From assembly GCA_017399445.1 (NCBI GenBank), contig JAFQCM010000119.1, positions 1 through 60,953 on the forward strand: 60,953 bases of DNA, given 5' to 3'. The notes below the pieces were generated by a model. It did no database searches. It was not told the DNA's origin and worked only from the letters and a program-made list of their open reading frames with translations. Shown piece after piece: positions 25,407-34,033 of the stretch. Positions within the stretch are counted from its first letter, which is position 1, and each line of letters starts with the position of its first letter. This DNA comes from Lachnospiraceae bacterium (GTDB taxonomy: Bacteria; Bacillota; Clostridia; Lachnospirales; Lachnospiraceae). A program made the position numbers and the translations under genes.

Positions 25407-26642
25407 ATGAAAAGAGTAGTAGTTACAGGAATGGGAGCAATTACTCCTATTGGATTAGATGTAGACAGTTATTGGGAAAGTCTGAAGGCAGGAAAAATTG
25501 GTTTTGGACCAATTACAAAGTTTGATACAACAGACTTTAAAGTAAAAATCGCAGCAGAAGTAAAAGACTTCAATCCAAAGGATTATATGGATCCAAAGTC
25601 TGCAAGAAGAATGGAAGCCTTCTGTCAGTATGCAGTAGCGGCATCAAAAGAAGCCTTAGAAGATGCGGGAATTGATATGGAAAAAGAAGATCCATACAGA
25701 GTTGGGTGTTCTGTTGGTTCCGGAATCGGAAGTCTTGATATTTTTGAAAAAGATCATAAGAAACTTTTAGAAAAAGGACCAGGACGTTTAAATCCATTGT
25801 TAATTCCGTTAATGATTTCTAACATGGCAGCAGGAAATGTTTCTATTCAGTTTGGTTTAAAAGGAAAAAGTATTAATGTAGTAACTGCCTGTGCAACAGG
25901 TACACATTCTATCGGTGAAGCATTCCGTACTATCCAGTATGGAGATGCAGATGTTATGGTAGCGGGTGGTACAGAAAGTTCCATTACACCTATAGGAATT
26001 GGTGGGTTTACAGCATTAACAGCACTTTCTACCGAAGAAGATCCAACAAAATGTTCTCTTCCATTTGATAAAAACAGAAGTGGATTTGTGATGGGTGAAG
26101 GTTCTGGAGTAGTAGTATTAGAAGAATTAGAACATGCGAAAAAACGTGGAGCTAAAATTTATGCAGAAGTAGTAGGATATGGATGTACTTCTGATGCATA
26201 TCATATCACTTCTCCGGCAGAAGATGGTATGGGAGCGGCTAATGCTATGTTATTTGCTGTAAAGGATGCAGGAATTGAAAAAGAAGATATCACATATATT
26301 AATGCACATGGAACTGCAACTCATCACAATGACTTATTTGAAACAAGAGCAATTAAAGCAGCATTTGGTGAACATGCAGCAAACATAAAAGTAAACTCTA
26401 CAAAATCCATGATTGGACACTTGTTAGGAGCAGCAGGTGCGGTAGAATTTATCGCTTGTGTAAAACAGTTAACAGAAGGTTATATTCATCAGACTGTTGG
26501 ATATGAAACACCAGACGAAGAAATTGATTTGGATTATGTAAAAGGCGCAGGTGTAAATCAGGATATTCAGTATGCTTTAAGCAACTCTCTTGGATTTGGC
26601 GGACATAATGCAAGTATTTTAATTAGAAAGTATAGCGAATAG
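25407..26642 (+). CDS. fabF: beta-ketoacyl-ACP synthase II
   Basis: FabF elongates acyl-ACP by condensation with malonyl-ACP. The 411-residue enzyme shows the Cys-His-His catalytic set: Cys in VTACATGTHS (about 163), His in NAHGTATHHND (about 304) and His in MIGHLLGAAGA (about 341). The length fits a KAS II. SD AAAGGAG. The initiating enzyme FabH is not in this window. Confidence 0.96.
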   Translation: MKRVVVTGMGAITPIGLDVDSYWESLKAGKIGFGPITKFDTTDFKVKIAAEVKDFNPKDYMDPKSARRMEAFCQYAVAASKEALEDAGIDMEKEDPYRVGCSVGSGIGSLDIFEKDHKKLLEKGPGRLNPLLIPLMISNMAAGNVSIQFGLKGKSINVVTACATGTHSIGEAFRTIQYGDADVMVAGGTESSITPIGIGGFTALTALSTEEDPTKCSLPFDKNRSGFVMGEGSGVVVLEELEHAKKRGAKIYAEVVGYGCTSDAYHITSPAEDGMGAANAMLFAVKDAGIEKEDITYINAHGTATHHNDLFETRAIKAAFGEHAANIKVNSTKSMIGHLLGAAGAVEFIACVKQLTEGYIHQTVGYETPDEEIDLDYVKGAGVNQDIQYALSNSLGFGGHNASILIRKYSE

Positions 26643-26653
26643 AGGGAATGGAA

Positions 26654-27112
26654 ATGGAATTTGAACAGATTATACGTTTAATTGAAACAGTTTCAGCTTC
26701 AGAATTAACAAGCTTTACTTTGGAAGAGGGAGATACAAAAATCTCTCTAAGAAAACAGAAACAGGAAGTGAATGTGGTCTCTGTACCACAAGTACAGCCA
26801 GTAGAAAGTGTGGTAGCACAGACAGTTTCTGTACAGGGAAATCAGCAGACTGAAGCAGAGGTAAGAAAGACAATATCAGGAAATGAAATGAAATCTCCAT
26901 TAGTAGGAACTTTCTATAACGCACCTTCACCAGATGCAGAACCATATGTGAAAGTGGGAGATCGTGTAAGCAAAGGTCAAACATTAGGTATCATTGAAGC
27001 CATGAAATTAATGAATGAAATTGAATGTGAATTTGATGGTGTGATAAAAGAGATTTTGGTGGATAACATGGATATGGTAGAATATGGTCAGACCTTGTTT
27101 ATTATTGAATAG
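26654..27112 (+). CDS. accB: biotin carboxyl carrier protein of acetyl-CoA carboxylase
   Basis: AccB carries the biotin that shuttles CO2 between AccC and AccDA. The 152-residue protein has an N-terminal helical domain, a flexible linker, and a C-terminal biotinyl domain with the modified Lys in EAMKLMNE (about residue 117). The start at 26654 is chosen because the SD AGAGGGA (26641-26647) abuts the earlier ATG at 26648 with no spacing but lies 6 bases from this one. Confidence 0.95.
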   Translation: MEFEQIIRLIETVSASELTSFTLEEGDTKISLRKQKQEVNVVSVPQVQPVESVVAQTVSVQGNQQTEAEVRKTISGNEMKSPLVGTFYNAPSPDAEPYVKVGDRVSKGQTLGIIEAMKLMNEIECEFDGVIKEILVDNMDMVEYGQTLFIIE

Positions 27113-27118
27113 GTACGA

Positions 27119-27143
27119 AGGTGTCAAATTTATTTTGGCACCT
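27119..27143 (+). other. intra-operon hairpin between accB and fabZ
   Basis: A 10-bp stem (27119-27128 with 27134-27143, one G-U pair) and 5-nt loop lies in the 55-bp gap before fabZ. There is no T tract, so it is more likely an mRNA processing or stability element than a terminator. Confidence 0.4.
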
Positions 27144-27167
27144 AAAATATAGTTTAGGAGGCAGAAT

Positions 27168-27596
27168 ATGTCAGTATTAACTACAAAGGAAATTATGGAA
27201 ATCATTCCACACAGACAGCCATTCCTATTAATCGATACGATAGAAGAATTGGAGGAAGGAAAAAGAGCGGTTGGTAAGAAATGTGTTTCTTATAATGAAC
27301 CATTTTTTGCAGGTCATTTTCCAATAGAACCGGTAATGCCGGGTGTGCTGATTGTAGAAGCTATGGCACAGGTTGGAGCAGTTGCCTTACTTTCCAAAGA
27401 GGAATTTAAAGGAAAGACAGCATATTTTGGTGGAATTAATTCAGCAAAATTTAAGAATAAAGTAGTTCCAGGTGATGTACTTATGATGGAACTTGAGATA
27501 ACAAAACAAAAAGGACCAATCGGTGTTGGCGTTGGTAAAGCATATGTAGATGGAAAACTGGTAACTCAGGCAGAGTTAACATTTGCCATTGGATAG
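27168..27596 (+). CDS. fabZ: 3-hydroxyacyl-ACP dehydratase
   Basis: FabZ dehydrates 3-hydroxyacyl-ACP to enoyl-ACP. The 142-residue hot-dog-fold protein has the N-terminal [11 protein letters not shown], the catalytic His in [16 protein letters not shown], and the catalytic Glu in [16 protein letters not shown]. It sits between accB and accC, a standard clostridial gene order. Confidence 0.96.
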   Translation: MSVLTTKEIMEIIPHRQPFLLIDTIEELEEGKRAVGKKCVSYNEPFFAGHFPIEPVMPGVLIVEAMAQVGAVALLSKEEFKGKTAYFGGINSAKFKNKVVPGDVLMMELEITKQKGPIGVGVGKAYVDGKLVTQAELTFAIG

Positions 27597-27605
27597 GAGG
27601 GAAAT

Positions 27606-28946
27606 ATGTTTCAGAAGATTCTCATTGCAAACCGAGGAGAAATCGCAGTAAGAATTATTCGTGCCTGTAGAGAAATGGGAATTAAAACTGTTGCTGTATA
27701 TTCAGAAGCAGACAGGGAAGCACTTCATACGCAGCTTGCCGATGAAGCAATCTGTATTGGACCAGCTTCTTCTACAGACAGTTATCTTAATATGGAACGT
27801 ATTGTCAGTGCTACTATCGTAACTGGGGCCGAAGCCATACACCCTGGCTTCGGCTTTCTTTCCGAAAACAGCAGATTTGTAGATATGTGTAAGAAATGTA
27901 ATATTGCATTTATTGGTCCATCCGCAGAGGTAATTCAAAAGATGGGAAACAAATCAGAAGCTAGAAAGACCATGATGGAAGCAGGAGTACCTGTAGTACC
28001 AGGAACAAAAGAACCAGTATATGAAGCTGTAAAAGGATTAGAAATCGCAAAAGAAATCGGTTATCCTGTGATGATTAAAGCTTCCTCTGGTGGTGGCGGT
28101 AAGGGAATGCGTGTAGCAGAAAGTGAAGAAGTTTTTGTAAAACAGTTTGAAACTGCACAAAGAGAATCTATTGCTTCATTTGCTGACAATACTATGTATA
28201 TTGAAAAGTTTATTGAAGAACCAAGACACATTGAAATACAGGTAATGGCAGATAAATTTGGAAATGTAGTTCAGTTAGGAGAACGTGACTGTTCTTTACA
28301 GAGACGTCATCAGAAAGTATTGGAAGAATCTCCTTCCTGTGCATTGGATGCAGAACTTAGAAAGAACATGGGAGATACTGCTGTGTTGGCGGCAAAAGCG
28401 GCAGACTATGAAGGTGCAGGAACCATTGAATTTTTATTAGATAAAAATAAGAATTTTTACTTTATGGAAATGAATACCAGAATTCAGGTAGAACATGGAG
28501 TAACAGAAATGGTAACCGGACTGGATTTAATTAAAGAACAGATTAGGGTTGCTTCCGGTGAAAAATTGTCTTTCAAACAGGAAGAAATAGAATTAAGAGG
28601 TCATGCTATCGAATGCAGAATTAATGCAGAAGATCCAAAGAGAAAGTTTATGCCATGTCCTGGAAAAATTACACAGCTTCATCTTCCAGGAGGAAATGGT
28701 GTCAGAGTAGATACCGCAGTATATTGTGATTATACTATACCTGCTAATTACGATTCTATGATTGCAAAAATTATCGTACATGATAAGGACAGAATTTCAG
28801 CAATTCAGAAAATGAGAAGCGTTCTTGGTGAGTTGATTGTAGAAGGAATTGAAACTAATATAGATTTCCAGTATGAAATACTTAACAATAAAGATTTCTT
28901 AGAAGGAAATATTACCACTCAGTTTATTGAGGAGAATTTTGGTTAG
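27606..28946 (+). CDS. accC: biotin carboxylase subunit of acetyl-CoA carboxylase
   Basis: AccC carboxylates biotin on AccB using ATP and bicarbonate. The 446-residue protein has the N-terminal FQKILIANRGEIAVRI, the ATP-grasp glycine loop KASSGGGGKGMR (about residues 159-170), the ERDCSLQRRHQK catalytic segment and MNTRIQVEH. All are family hallmarks and the length is normal. SD AGGAGG. Confidence 0.97.
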   Translation: MFQKILIANRGEIAVRIIRACREMGIKTVAVYSEADREALHTQLADEAICIGPASSTDSYLNMERIVSATIVTGAEAIHPGFGFLSENSRFVDMCKKCNIAFIGPSAEVIQKMGNKSEARKTMMEAGVPVVPGTKEPVYEAVKGLEIAKEIGYPVMIKASSGGGGKGMRVAESEEVFVKQFETAQRESIASFADNTMYIEKFIEEPRHIEIQVMADKFGNVVQLGERDCSLQRRHQKVLEESPSCALDAELRKNMGDTAVLAAKAADYEGAGTIEFLLDKNKNFYFMEMNTRIQVEHGVTEMVTGLDLIKEQIRVASGEKLSFKQEEIELRGHAIECRINAEDPKRKFMPCPGKITQLHLPGGNGVRVDTAVYCDYTIPANYDSMIAKIIVHDKDRISAIQKMRSVLGELIVEGIETNIDFQYEILNNKDFLEGNITTQFIEENFG

Positions 28947-28958
28947 GAGTAGAGGTTC

Positions 28959-30668
28959 ATGTTAAAGTTTAAGAAGCCAAATTATATTTCAGTACCGGCA
29001 GACAACATGAAAAATGAAAAAGAAAATAAAGCAGAGGCAAAGGAACCAAGAGTACCGGAAGGTCTTTGGATTAAATGCCCAAAATGTGGAGATATGCTCT
29101 ATAAAGAGGATGTAGTAATTAATTCTTATGCCTGCTATAAGTGTGGGGCTTATTTTAGAATAAGAACAAAGAATAGACTTAGAATGGTTGTGGATAAGCA
29201 CAGCTTTGAAGAATGGGATAAAGAATTAGTTGGAACAAATCCATTGGACTTTGAAGGATATGATGAAAAGCTTTTGCAAGTTCAGGAAAAGACAAAATTG
29301 CAGGAAGCAGTTACTTGTGGAAAAGCAAAAATTTATGGTGAAGAAGCGGTAATATGTGTTTGTGATGCCCGTTTTATTATGGGAAGCATGGGTCAGGCAG
29401 TGGGAGAAAAGATTACCAGGGCTTTCGAGCGTGCTACGGAGGAAAAACTTCCAGTGATTGTATTTTGCTGCAGTGGTGGAGCCAGAATGCAGGAGGGAAT
29501 GGTATCTTTAATGCAGATGGCCAAAACATCTGCTGCCATAAAGAGACATTCCAATGCAGGGTTATTGTACATTTCAGTGTTGACAGATCCAACTACGGGA
29601 GGAGTAACTGCAAGTTTTGCTATGCTTGGTGATATTATTCTAGCGGAACCAAATGCATTAATTGGATTTGCAGGTCAAAGAGTTATCGAACAAACCATTG
29701 GACAAAAACTGCCGGAAGGTTTCCAAAGAGCAGAGTTTTTGTTAGAACATGGATTTATTGATGATATTGTAAAGCGTGAGGATTTAAAAGATACTTTATG
29801 TAAATTAATTCGTATGCATAAAAAACAGGGGCCTGTAGTAAATGAAACAAATGGCGTATCTGTAGAGTATGCAGATGAGGGCATGGATATGTCAGCATGG
29901 GAAAGAGTTCAACTTTCCAGAGCAGCTGACAGGGCCAGTGCATTGGATTATATTGAAAATGTTTTTACAGATTTTACAGAGTTACATGGTGACAGACTGT
30001 ATGCAGATGACGCGGCAGTAGTTGGTGGTATTGCATATTTCCAGGGGTTACCAGTAACTGTTATTGGTATTCAGAAGGGAAGAACTACCAAAGAAAATAT
30101 TGCAAGAAATTTTGGAATGCCTTCACCAGAGGGATATCGTAAGGCATTACGTTTAATGAAACAGGCAGAAAAGTTTGGTAGACCAATTATCAACTTTGTA
30201 GATACGCCAGGGGCCTTCTGTGGTATTGAAGCAGAAGAACGTGGACAGGGCGAGGCCATTGCAAGAAATTTATTGGAGATGTCTGATTTAAAGGTTCCAG
30301 TGTTAAGCATTATGATTGGGGAAGGCGGTAGTGGCGGAGCTTTGGCTCTGGCAGTAGCAAATGAAGTATATATGTTGGAAAATGCTACCTATTCTATCCT
30401 TTCACCAGAAGGTTTTGCCTCAATCCTTTGGAAAGACAGCAAACGTGCCATGGAAGCTGCCAAGGTAATGAAAATTACAGCAAAGGATTTAAAAGAACTT
30501 GAAATTATTGATAAGATTATTTATGAGAAAGAGCCGGCAACAGCAGAAAATATTCAGTATCCGGCAACTCAGATAAAGACATATTTATCAGAATTCATTA
30601 GTAAATATAGGGATATGGATAAAGAAGAAATATCTTTGGCACGTTATCATCGTTTTAGGAGAATGTAA
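28959..30668 (+). CDS. accDA: fused acetyl-CoA carboxylase carboxyltransferase AccD-AccA
   Basis: This 569-residue single polypeptide carries both carboxyltransferase halves. The N-terminal half is AccD: a zinc ribbon with CPKC (about 40-43) and CYKC (about 59-62), then [11 protein letters not shown] and a [12 protein letters not shown] oxyanion region. From about residue 310 ([12 protein letters not shown]) it is AccA-like, with [12 protein letters not shown] and [10 protein letters not shown]. In most bacteria accD and accA are separate genes; here they are one uninterrupted frame, with no internal stop or ribosome-site break seen. SD AGGAG upstream of the start at 28959. Confidence 0.93.
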   Translation: MLKFKKPNYISVPADNMKNEKENKAEAKEPRVPEGLWIKCPKCGDMLYKEDVVINSYACYKCGAYFRIRTKNRLRMVVDKHSFEEWDKELVGTNPLDFEGYDEKLLQVQEKTKLQEAVTCGKAKIYGEEAVICVCDARFIMGSMGQAVGEKITRAFERATEEKLPVIVFCCSGGARMQEGMVSLMQMAKTSAAIKRHSNAGLLYISVLTDPTTGGVTASFAMLGDIILAEPNALIGFAGQRVIEQTIGQKLPEGFQRAEFLLEHGFIDDIVKREDLKDTLCKLIRMHKKQGPVVNETNGVSVEYADEGMDMSAWERVQLSRAADRASALDYIENVFTDFTELHGDRLYADDAAVVGGIAYFQGLPVTVIGIQKGRTTKENIARNFGMPSPEGYRKALRLMKQAEKFGRPIINFVDTPGAFCGIEAEERGQGEAIARNLLEMSDLKVPVLSIMIGEGGSGGALALAVANEVYMLENATYSILSPEGFASILWKDSKRAMEAAKVMKITAKDLKELEIIDKIIYEKEPATAENIQYPATQIKTYLSEFISKYRDMDKEEISLARYHRFRRM

Positions 30669-30669
30669 A

Positions 30670-31725
30670 GTGAATATAAAACCATTAGTAATAGGCGATT
30701 TAGTAGCAAAATTTCCAATAATTCAAGGCGGTATGGGAGTGGGAGTAAGTCTTTCCGGTCTGGCTGGAGCAGTAGCAAAGGCTGGAGGAGTAGGGATTAT
30801 TTCTACTGCCCAGATAGGATACAGGGAACCGGATTTTGATAAGAATCCAATCGAAGTAAATTTACGTACTATTGGAAAAGAAATAGAAAAAGCAAGAGAA
30901 AAGGCTGCTGGCGGCATTATTGGTGTCAATATTATGGTGGCAACAAAGAGATATGAAGATTATGTAAAGGCTGCAGTAAAAGCGGGGGTAGATTTGGTTG
31001 TTTCTGGTGCAGGACTTCCGATTAAACTTCCAGAACTTACTGCTGGTAGCAAAACAAAAATTGCTCCCATTGTGTCATCCATAAAATCAGCCAATGTAAT
31101 TTTAAAAATGTGGGATAAGAAGTACAATAGAACTGCAGATTTAGTGGTAATTGAAGGACCAAGAGCTGGCGGACATTTAGGTTTTAAACGGGAAGAACTG
31201 GAACATATTGATGACCGGGAATATGAAAAAGAAATCAAAGGTATTATGGAAGTGGTAAAGGAATATGCTACAAAATATGCCTGTAATATACCAGTAGTAT
31301 TTGGTGGTGGTATTTATGAAAAAGAAGATGTAGAACATTACCTTGGTATGGGACTGGATGGTGTTCAGGTAGCCAGTAGATTTGTGACTACGTATGAATG
31401 TGATGCAGATGAAAAATATAAACAGTCATACATTGATGCTAAGAAAGAAGATATTATTCTAGTAAATAGTCCGGTTGGAATGCCAGGGCGTGCAATACGT
31501 AATCGTTTTACCCAGACAAGTAAGGAAGGAAACTATAAGCCTACAAAATGCCGCAACTGCGTCCAGACCTGTAATCCGAAAGAAACACCCTACTGCATTA
31601 CGGATGTATTAATTAATGCAGCCACAGGAAATACAGAAGATGCACTTTTATTCTGTGGTGCCAATGCATATAAAGCCACAAAATTAGAACATGTGGAAGA
31701 TATTTTTCGGGAATATTTTGCTTAG
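30670..31725 (+). CDS. nitronate monooxygenase-family flavoprotein (FabK paralogue)
   Basis: This 351-residue FMN TIM-barrel protein has N-terminal PIIQGGMGVGVSLSGLA, the EGPRAGGHLG phosphate-binding region (about 163-172) and VVFGGGI. It is longer than FabK and has a Cys-rich C-terminal tail, CRNCVQTCNPKETPYC (about 302-317), that could bind a metal or cluster. Members are annotated as nitronate monooxygenase or 2-nitropropane dioxygenase, but real substrates are usually unknown. It starts at GTG, 1 bp after accDA, so it is clearly in the fab operon. A role as accessory enoyl reductase or lipid-related oxidoreductase is possible but unproven. Confidence 0.8.
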   Translation: MNIKPLVIGDLVAKFPIIQGGMGVGVSLSGLAGAVAKAGGVGIISTAQIGYREPDFDKNPIEVNLRTIGKEIEKAREKAAGGIIGVNIMVATKRYEDYVKAAVKAGVDLVVSGAGLPIKLPELTAGSKTKIAPIVSSIKSANVILKMWDKKYNRTADLVVIEGPRAGGHLGFKREELEHIDDREYEKEIKGIMEVVKEYATKYACNIPVVFGGGIYEKEDVEHYLGMGLDGVQVASRFVTTYECDADEKYKQSYIDAKKEDIILVNSPVGMPGRAIRNRFTQTSKEGNYKPTKCRNCVQTCNPKETPYCITDVLINAATGNTEDALLFCGANAYKATKLEHVEDIFREYFA

Positions 31726-31822
31726 TGTTGACAAAAAGGGGAGAAAATGTCAAAATAGCTAAGGTAGCTTATGTACATTAAAAAACAAAAGAATTTAGAA
31801 GTAAGGGAAAGTGTAAAAAGTA

Positions 31823-32560
31823 ATGGGTAATTGGAATGAAAGTATTGAGCAACTAAGGAGAATTATCAGGGATTCAAATCGTATTGTGGCAATCTGTGGT
31901 TCCGATATGGTCAGTGCCAGCGGATATACAGATTTAGAAAGTGATGAAGTTTTTTATGATATTGAGTTAAAATACGGTGCATCTACTTCAGAATTGTATT
32001 CATCCAGGTGCTATAATACAAGACCTGAAAAGTTTTTTGAATTTTATCGAAATGAAGTAATTTGTGAGAAACAACCAAGTGCAGGTTACTATGCTTTAGC
32101 AGAGTTGGAAAGACGTGGAAAAATCAGAAGTATTATTACAAAGGATATCCATGGAATCCCACAAAAAGCGGGATGTAGTAGAGTATTAGAGTATTATGGA
32201 AATATTTATCATAATGAATGTCCAAAGTGTAGAAGACAATACTCTATTGATTATGTGAAACAAAGTGATAAAGTTCCAAGATGTGAAACCTGTAACAGTG
32301 TAGTTAGACCAAAGATTGTGTTGCTTGGTGAATCAGTGCCAAATCATGCAATGACGGAAGTGGTAAATGCCATTTCAGAAGCAGATATTTTATTTTTGTT
32401 AGGCGTAACAGACCCGTTTTATGAAATAGAAAAAATGACTCAGTACTATTCTGGAGATAAAATGATATATATTCGAAAAACCATGATGGAACCAAATGAA
32501 CGAGTTAATATATTTGTGAATGATGAAGTAGATAAGGTACTTCCGGAAGCAATAATATAA
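31823..32560 (+). CDS. Sir2-family protein lacking catalytic residues (pseudo-sirtuin)
   Basis: This 245-residue protein has the sirtuin fold order, including the zinc-binding pairs CPKC (133-136) and CETC (154-157). Key NAD and catalytic positions are altered. The GAGxS loop reads CGSDMV (25-30). SGIPDF-R appears as SGYTDLES. The TQNID motif reads TKDIH (106-110). The catalytic His of the ELHG motif is replaced by Tyr (EYYG, Tyr125). It is therefore unlikely to be an NAD-dependent deacylase. It may bind NAD or ADP-ribose as a sensor, or be a divergent enzyme. The GTAAGGGAAAG region serves as a weak SD. It is followed by a strong terminator. Confidence 0.75.
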   Translation: MGNWNESIEQLRRIIRDSNRIVAICGSDMVSASGYTDLESDEVFYDIELKYGASTSELYSSRCYNTRPEKFFEFYRNEVICEKQPSAGYYALAELERRGKIRSIITKDIHGIPQKAGCSRVLEYYGNIYHNECPKCRRQYSIDYVKQSDKVPRCETCNSVVRPKIVLLGESVPNHAMTEVVNAISEADILFLLGVTDPFYEIEKMTQYYSGDKMIYIRKTMMEPNERVNIFVNDEVDKVLPEAII

Positions 32561-32570
32561 GAAAAAGTGA

Positions 32571-32620
32571 AATAACAGTTTTGATCTGACATAGGAGATA
32601 CAAAACTGTTATTTTTTTAT
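32571..32620 (+). terminator. rho-independent terminator of the sirtuin-like gene
   Basis: A perfect 13-bp inverted repeat (32571-32583 with 32601-32613) is followed by a run of T (32611-32618). Confidence 0.92.
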
Positions 32621-32649
32621 TATTTGATAAGTAAAATGTGTATGGAGAC

Positions 32650-32677
32650 TAAAGAAATTGCGAAATTTATCCGATAT
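32650..32677 (+). promoter_or_regulatory. candidate flagellar sigma-28 (SigD) promoter
   Basis: TAAA (32650-32653), 16-bp spacer, TCCGATAT (32670-32677) closely matches the TAAA-N15-GCCGATAA type used for motility and chemotaxis genes. It precedes the solute-binding protein and chemoreceptor pair, and no competing sigma-A promoter is obvious there. Confidence 0.6.
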
Positions 32678-32735
32678 AAGTATGATAAAGGAAAAATTGT
32701 CAGAAAAATATTAATAGTAGAAAGGAAGTAATGGT

Positions 32736-34013
32736 ATGAGAAGAAAACTAGTTGCAATTATGCTTTCTTTGGCATCTATGAGCATGATGTTGACCGGATG
32801 TGGGGGAAGTGAAAAACAATCTGAGACAAGTCAGGAAGTGCAAACAGAGGAAGAACAGGGAGCCACAGGAGAAGGCGGAGTAGTTACTTTGAAGGTTTGG
32901 GGAGCTACAGATGATCAGGCATTATTGGCAGAAATGGTGGAAAGTTTTAAAACAAAATATGCAGGAGAAGCACAGTTTGATATTACCATTGAGGCAGTAG
33001 AAGAAGGGGATTGCAGAAAAACGTTATTAGCAGATGTGGAAAATGGAGCAGATGTATTTTCATTTGCGGATGATCATTTGCTGTCCATGGTAGCAGGTGG
33101 AGCATTAACACCAGTAAATAATGCAGAAGAAGTAAAGAAAGCAAATGTGGAAGGAGCTGTTTCGGCATCTCTGGTAAATGATACGTTGTATGCCTATCCA
33201 ATGACGGCAGATAATGGATATTTTATGTATTATGACAAGAGTGTTTTCTCAGAAGCAGACGTAGCAAATTTGGAACAAATGTTAAATGTAGCAGCAGTTG
33301 CTGGTAAGAAGGTTACCATGGATTGGGAGAGCGGTTATTATTTATTTTCTTTCTTTGGTAATACAGGTCTGAATTTAAGTATGAATGAAGATGGAATTAC
33401 TATGGACTGTAACTGGAATACTACAGAAGGGGAGATTAAGGGAATTGACGTTGCGAAAGCCATGCAGGCAATTGCAGTACATCCTGGATTTTTACATGCA
33501 GGTGATGCAGGTCTGGTAGAAGGTGCAAAAAATGGAACTGTTGCAGCAGGAATTAGTGGTGTGTGGAGCGCAAACAGTTTAAAAGAAGCATGGGGAAGCA
33601 ATTATGCAGCAGTGAAATTACCAACTTATACCTGTGGGGGAAAGCAGATTCAAATGGCTTCCTTTAGTGGATATAAGATGGTAGGTGTGAATGCATATTC
33701 AAAACATCAGGAATGGAGTCTGAAGCTGGCAGACTGGCTTACAAATGAAGAAAATCAGAAACTCCGTTTTGAGAAAAGAGGTTTAGGACCTTCTAATATA
33801 AATGCAGCCAATTCTCCAGAAGTAGGTAGTAATGCGGCAATTAATGCTGTATTGGCTCAAAATGAGTATGCAACCCTTCAGCGTGTAAGTGGTAAATATT
33901 GGGACCCAATGGTGGAGTTTGGTAAAACAATGGTATCAGGAAATCCTGAAACAAAACTACAGGAACTATTGGATAACACGGTAACAGCAATTACAGCTTC
34001 TGCTGCAAATTAA
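32736..34013 (+). CDS. extracellular solute-binding lipoprotein (MalE-like)
   Basis: This 425-residue lipoprotein has a signal peptide with lipobox LTGC (Cys22), an acidic linker, then a family-1 sugar-type binding fold (VTLKVWGATDDQALLAEMV...). No ABC permease or ATPase genes follow; the next gene, 20 bp on, is a chemoreceptor. Together with the sigma-28-like promoter this suggests a ligand receptor for chemotaxis, presenting a sugar or oligosaccharide to the chemoreceptor. It could also share distant permeases. SD AAAGGAAG. Confidence 0.85.
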   Translation: MRRKLVAIMLSLASMSMMLTGCGGSEKQSETSQEVQTEEEQGATGEGGVVTLKVWGATDDQALLAEMVESFKTKYAGEAQFDITIEAVEEGDCRKTLLADVENGADVFSFADDHLLSMVAGGALTPVNNAEEVKKANVEGAVSASLVNDTLYAYPMTADNGYFMYYDKSVFSEADVANLEQMLNVAAVAGKKVTMDWESGYYLFSFFGNTGLNLSMNEDGITMDCNWNTTEGEIKGIDVAKAMQAIAVHPGFLHAGDAGLVEGAKNGTVAAGISGVWSANSLKEAWGSNYAAVKLPTYTCGGKQIQMASFSGYKMVGVNAYSKHQEWSLKLADWLTNEENQKLRFEKRGLGPSNINAANSPEVGSNAAINAVLAQNEYATLQRVSGKYWDPMVEFGKTMVSGNPETKLQELLDNTVTAITASAAN

Positions 34014-34033
34014 CAGATTAGGGGGTAATGAAT

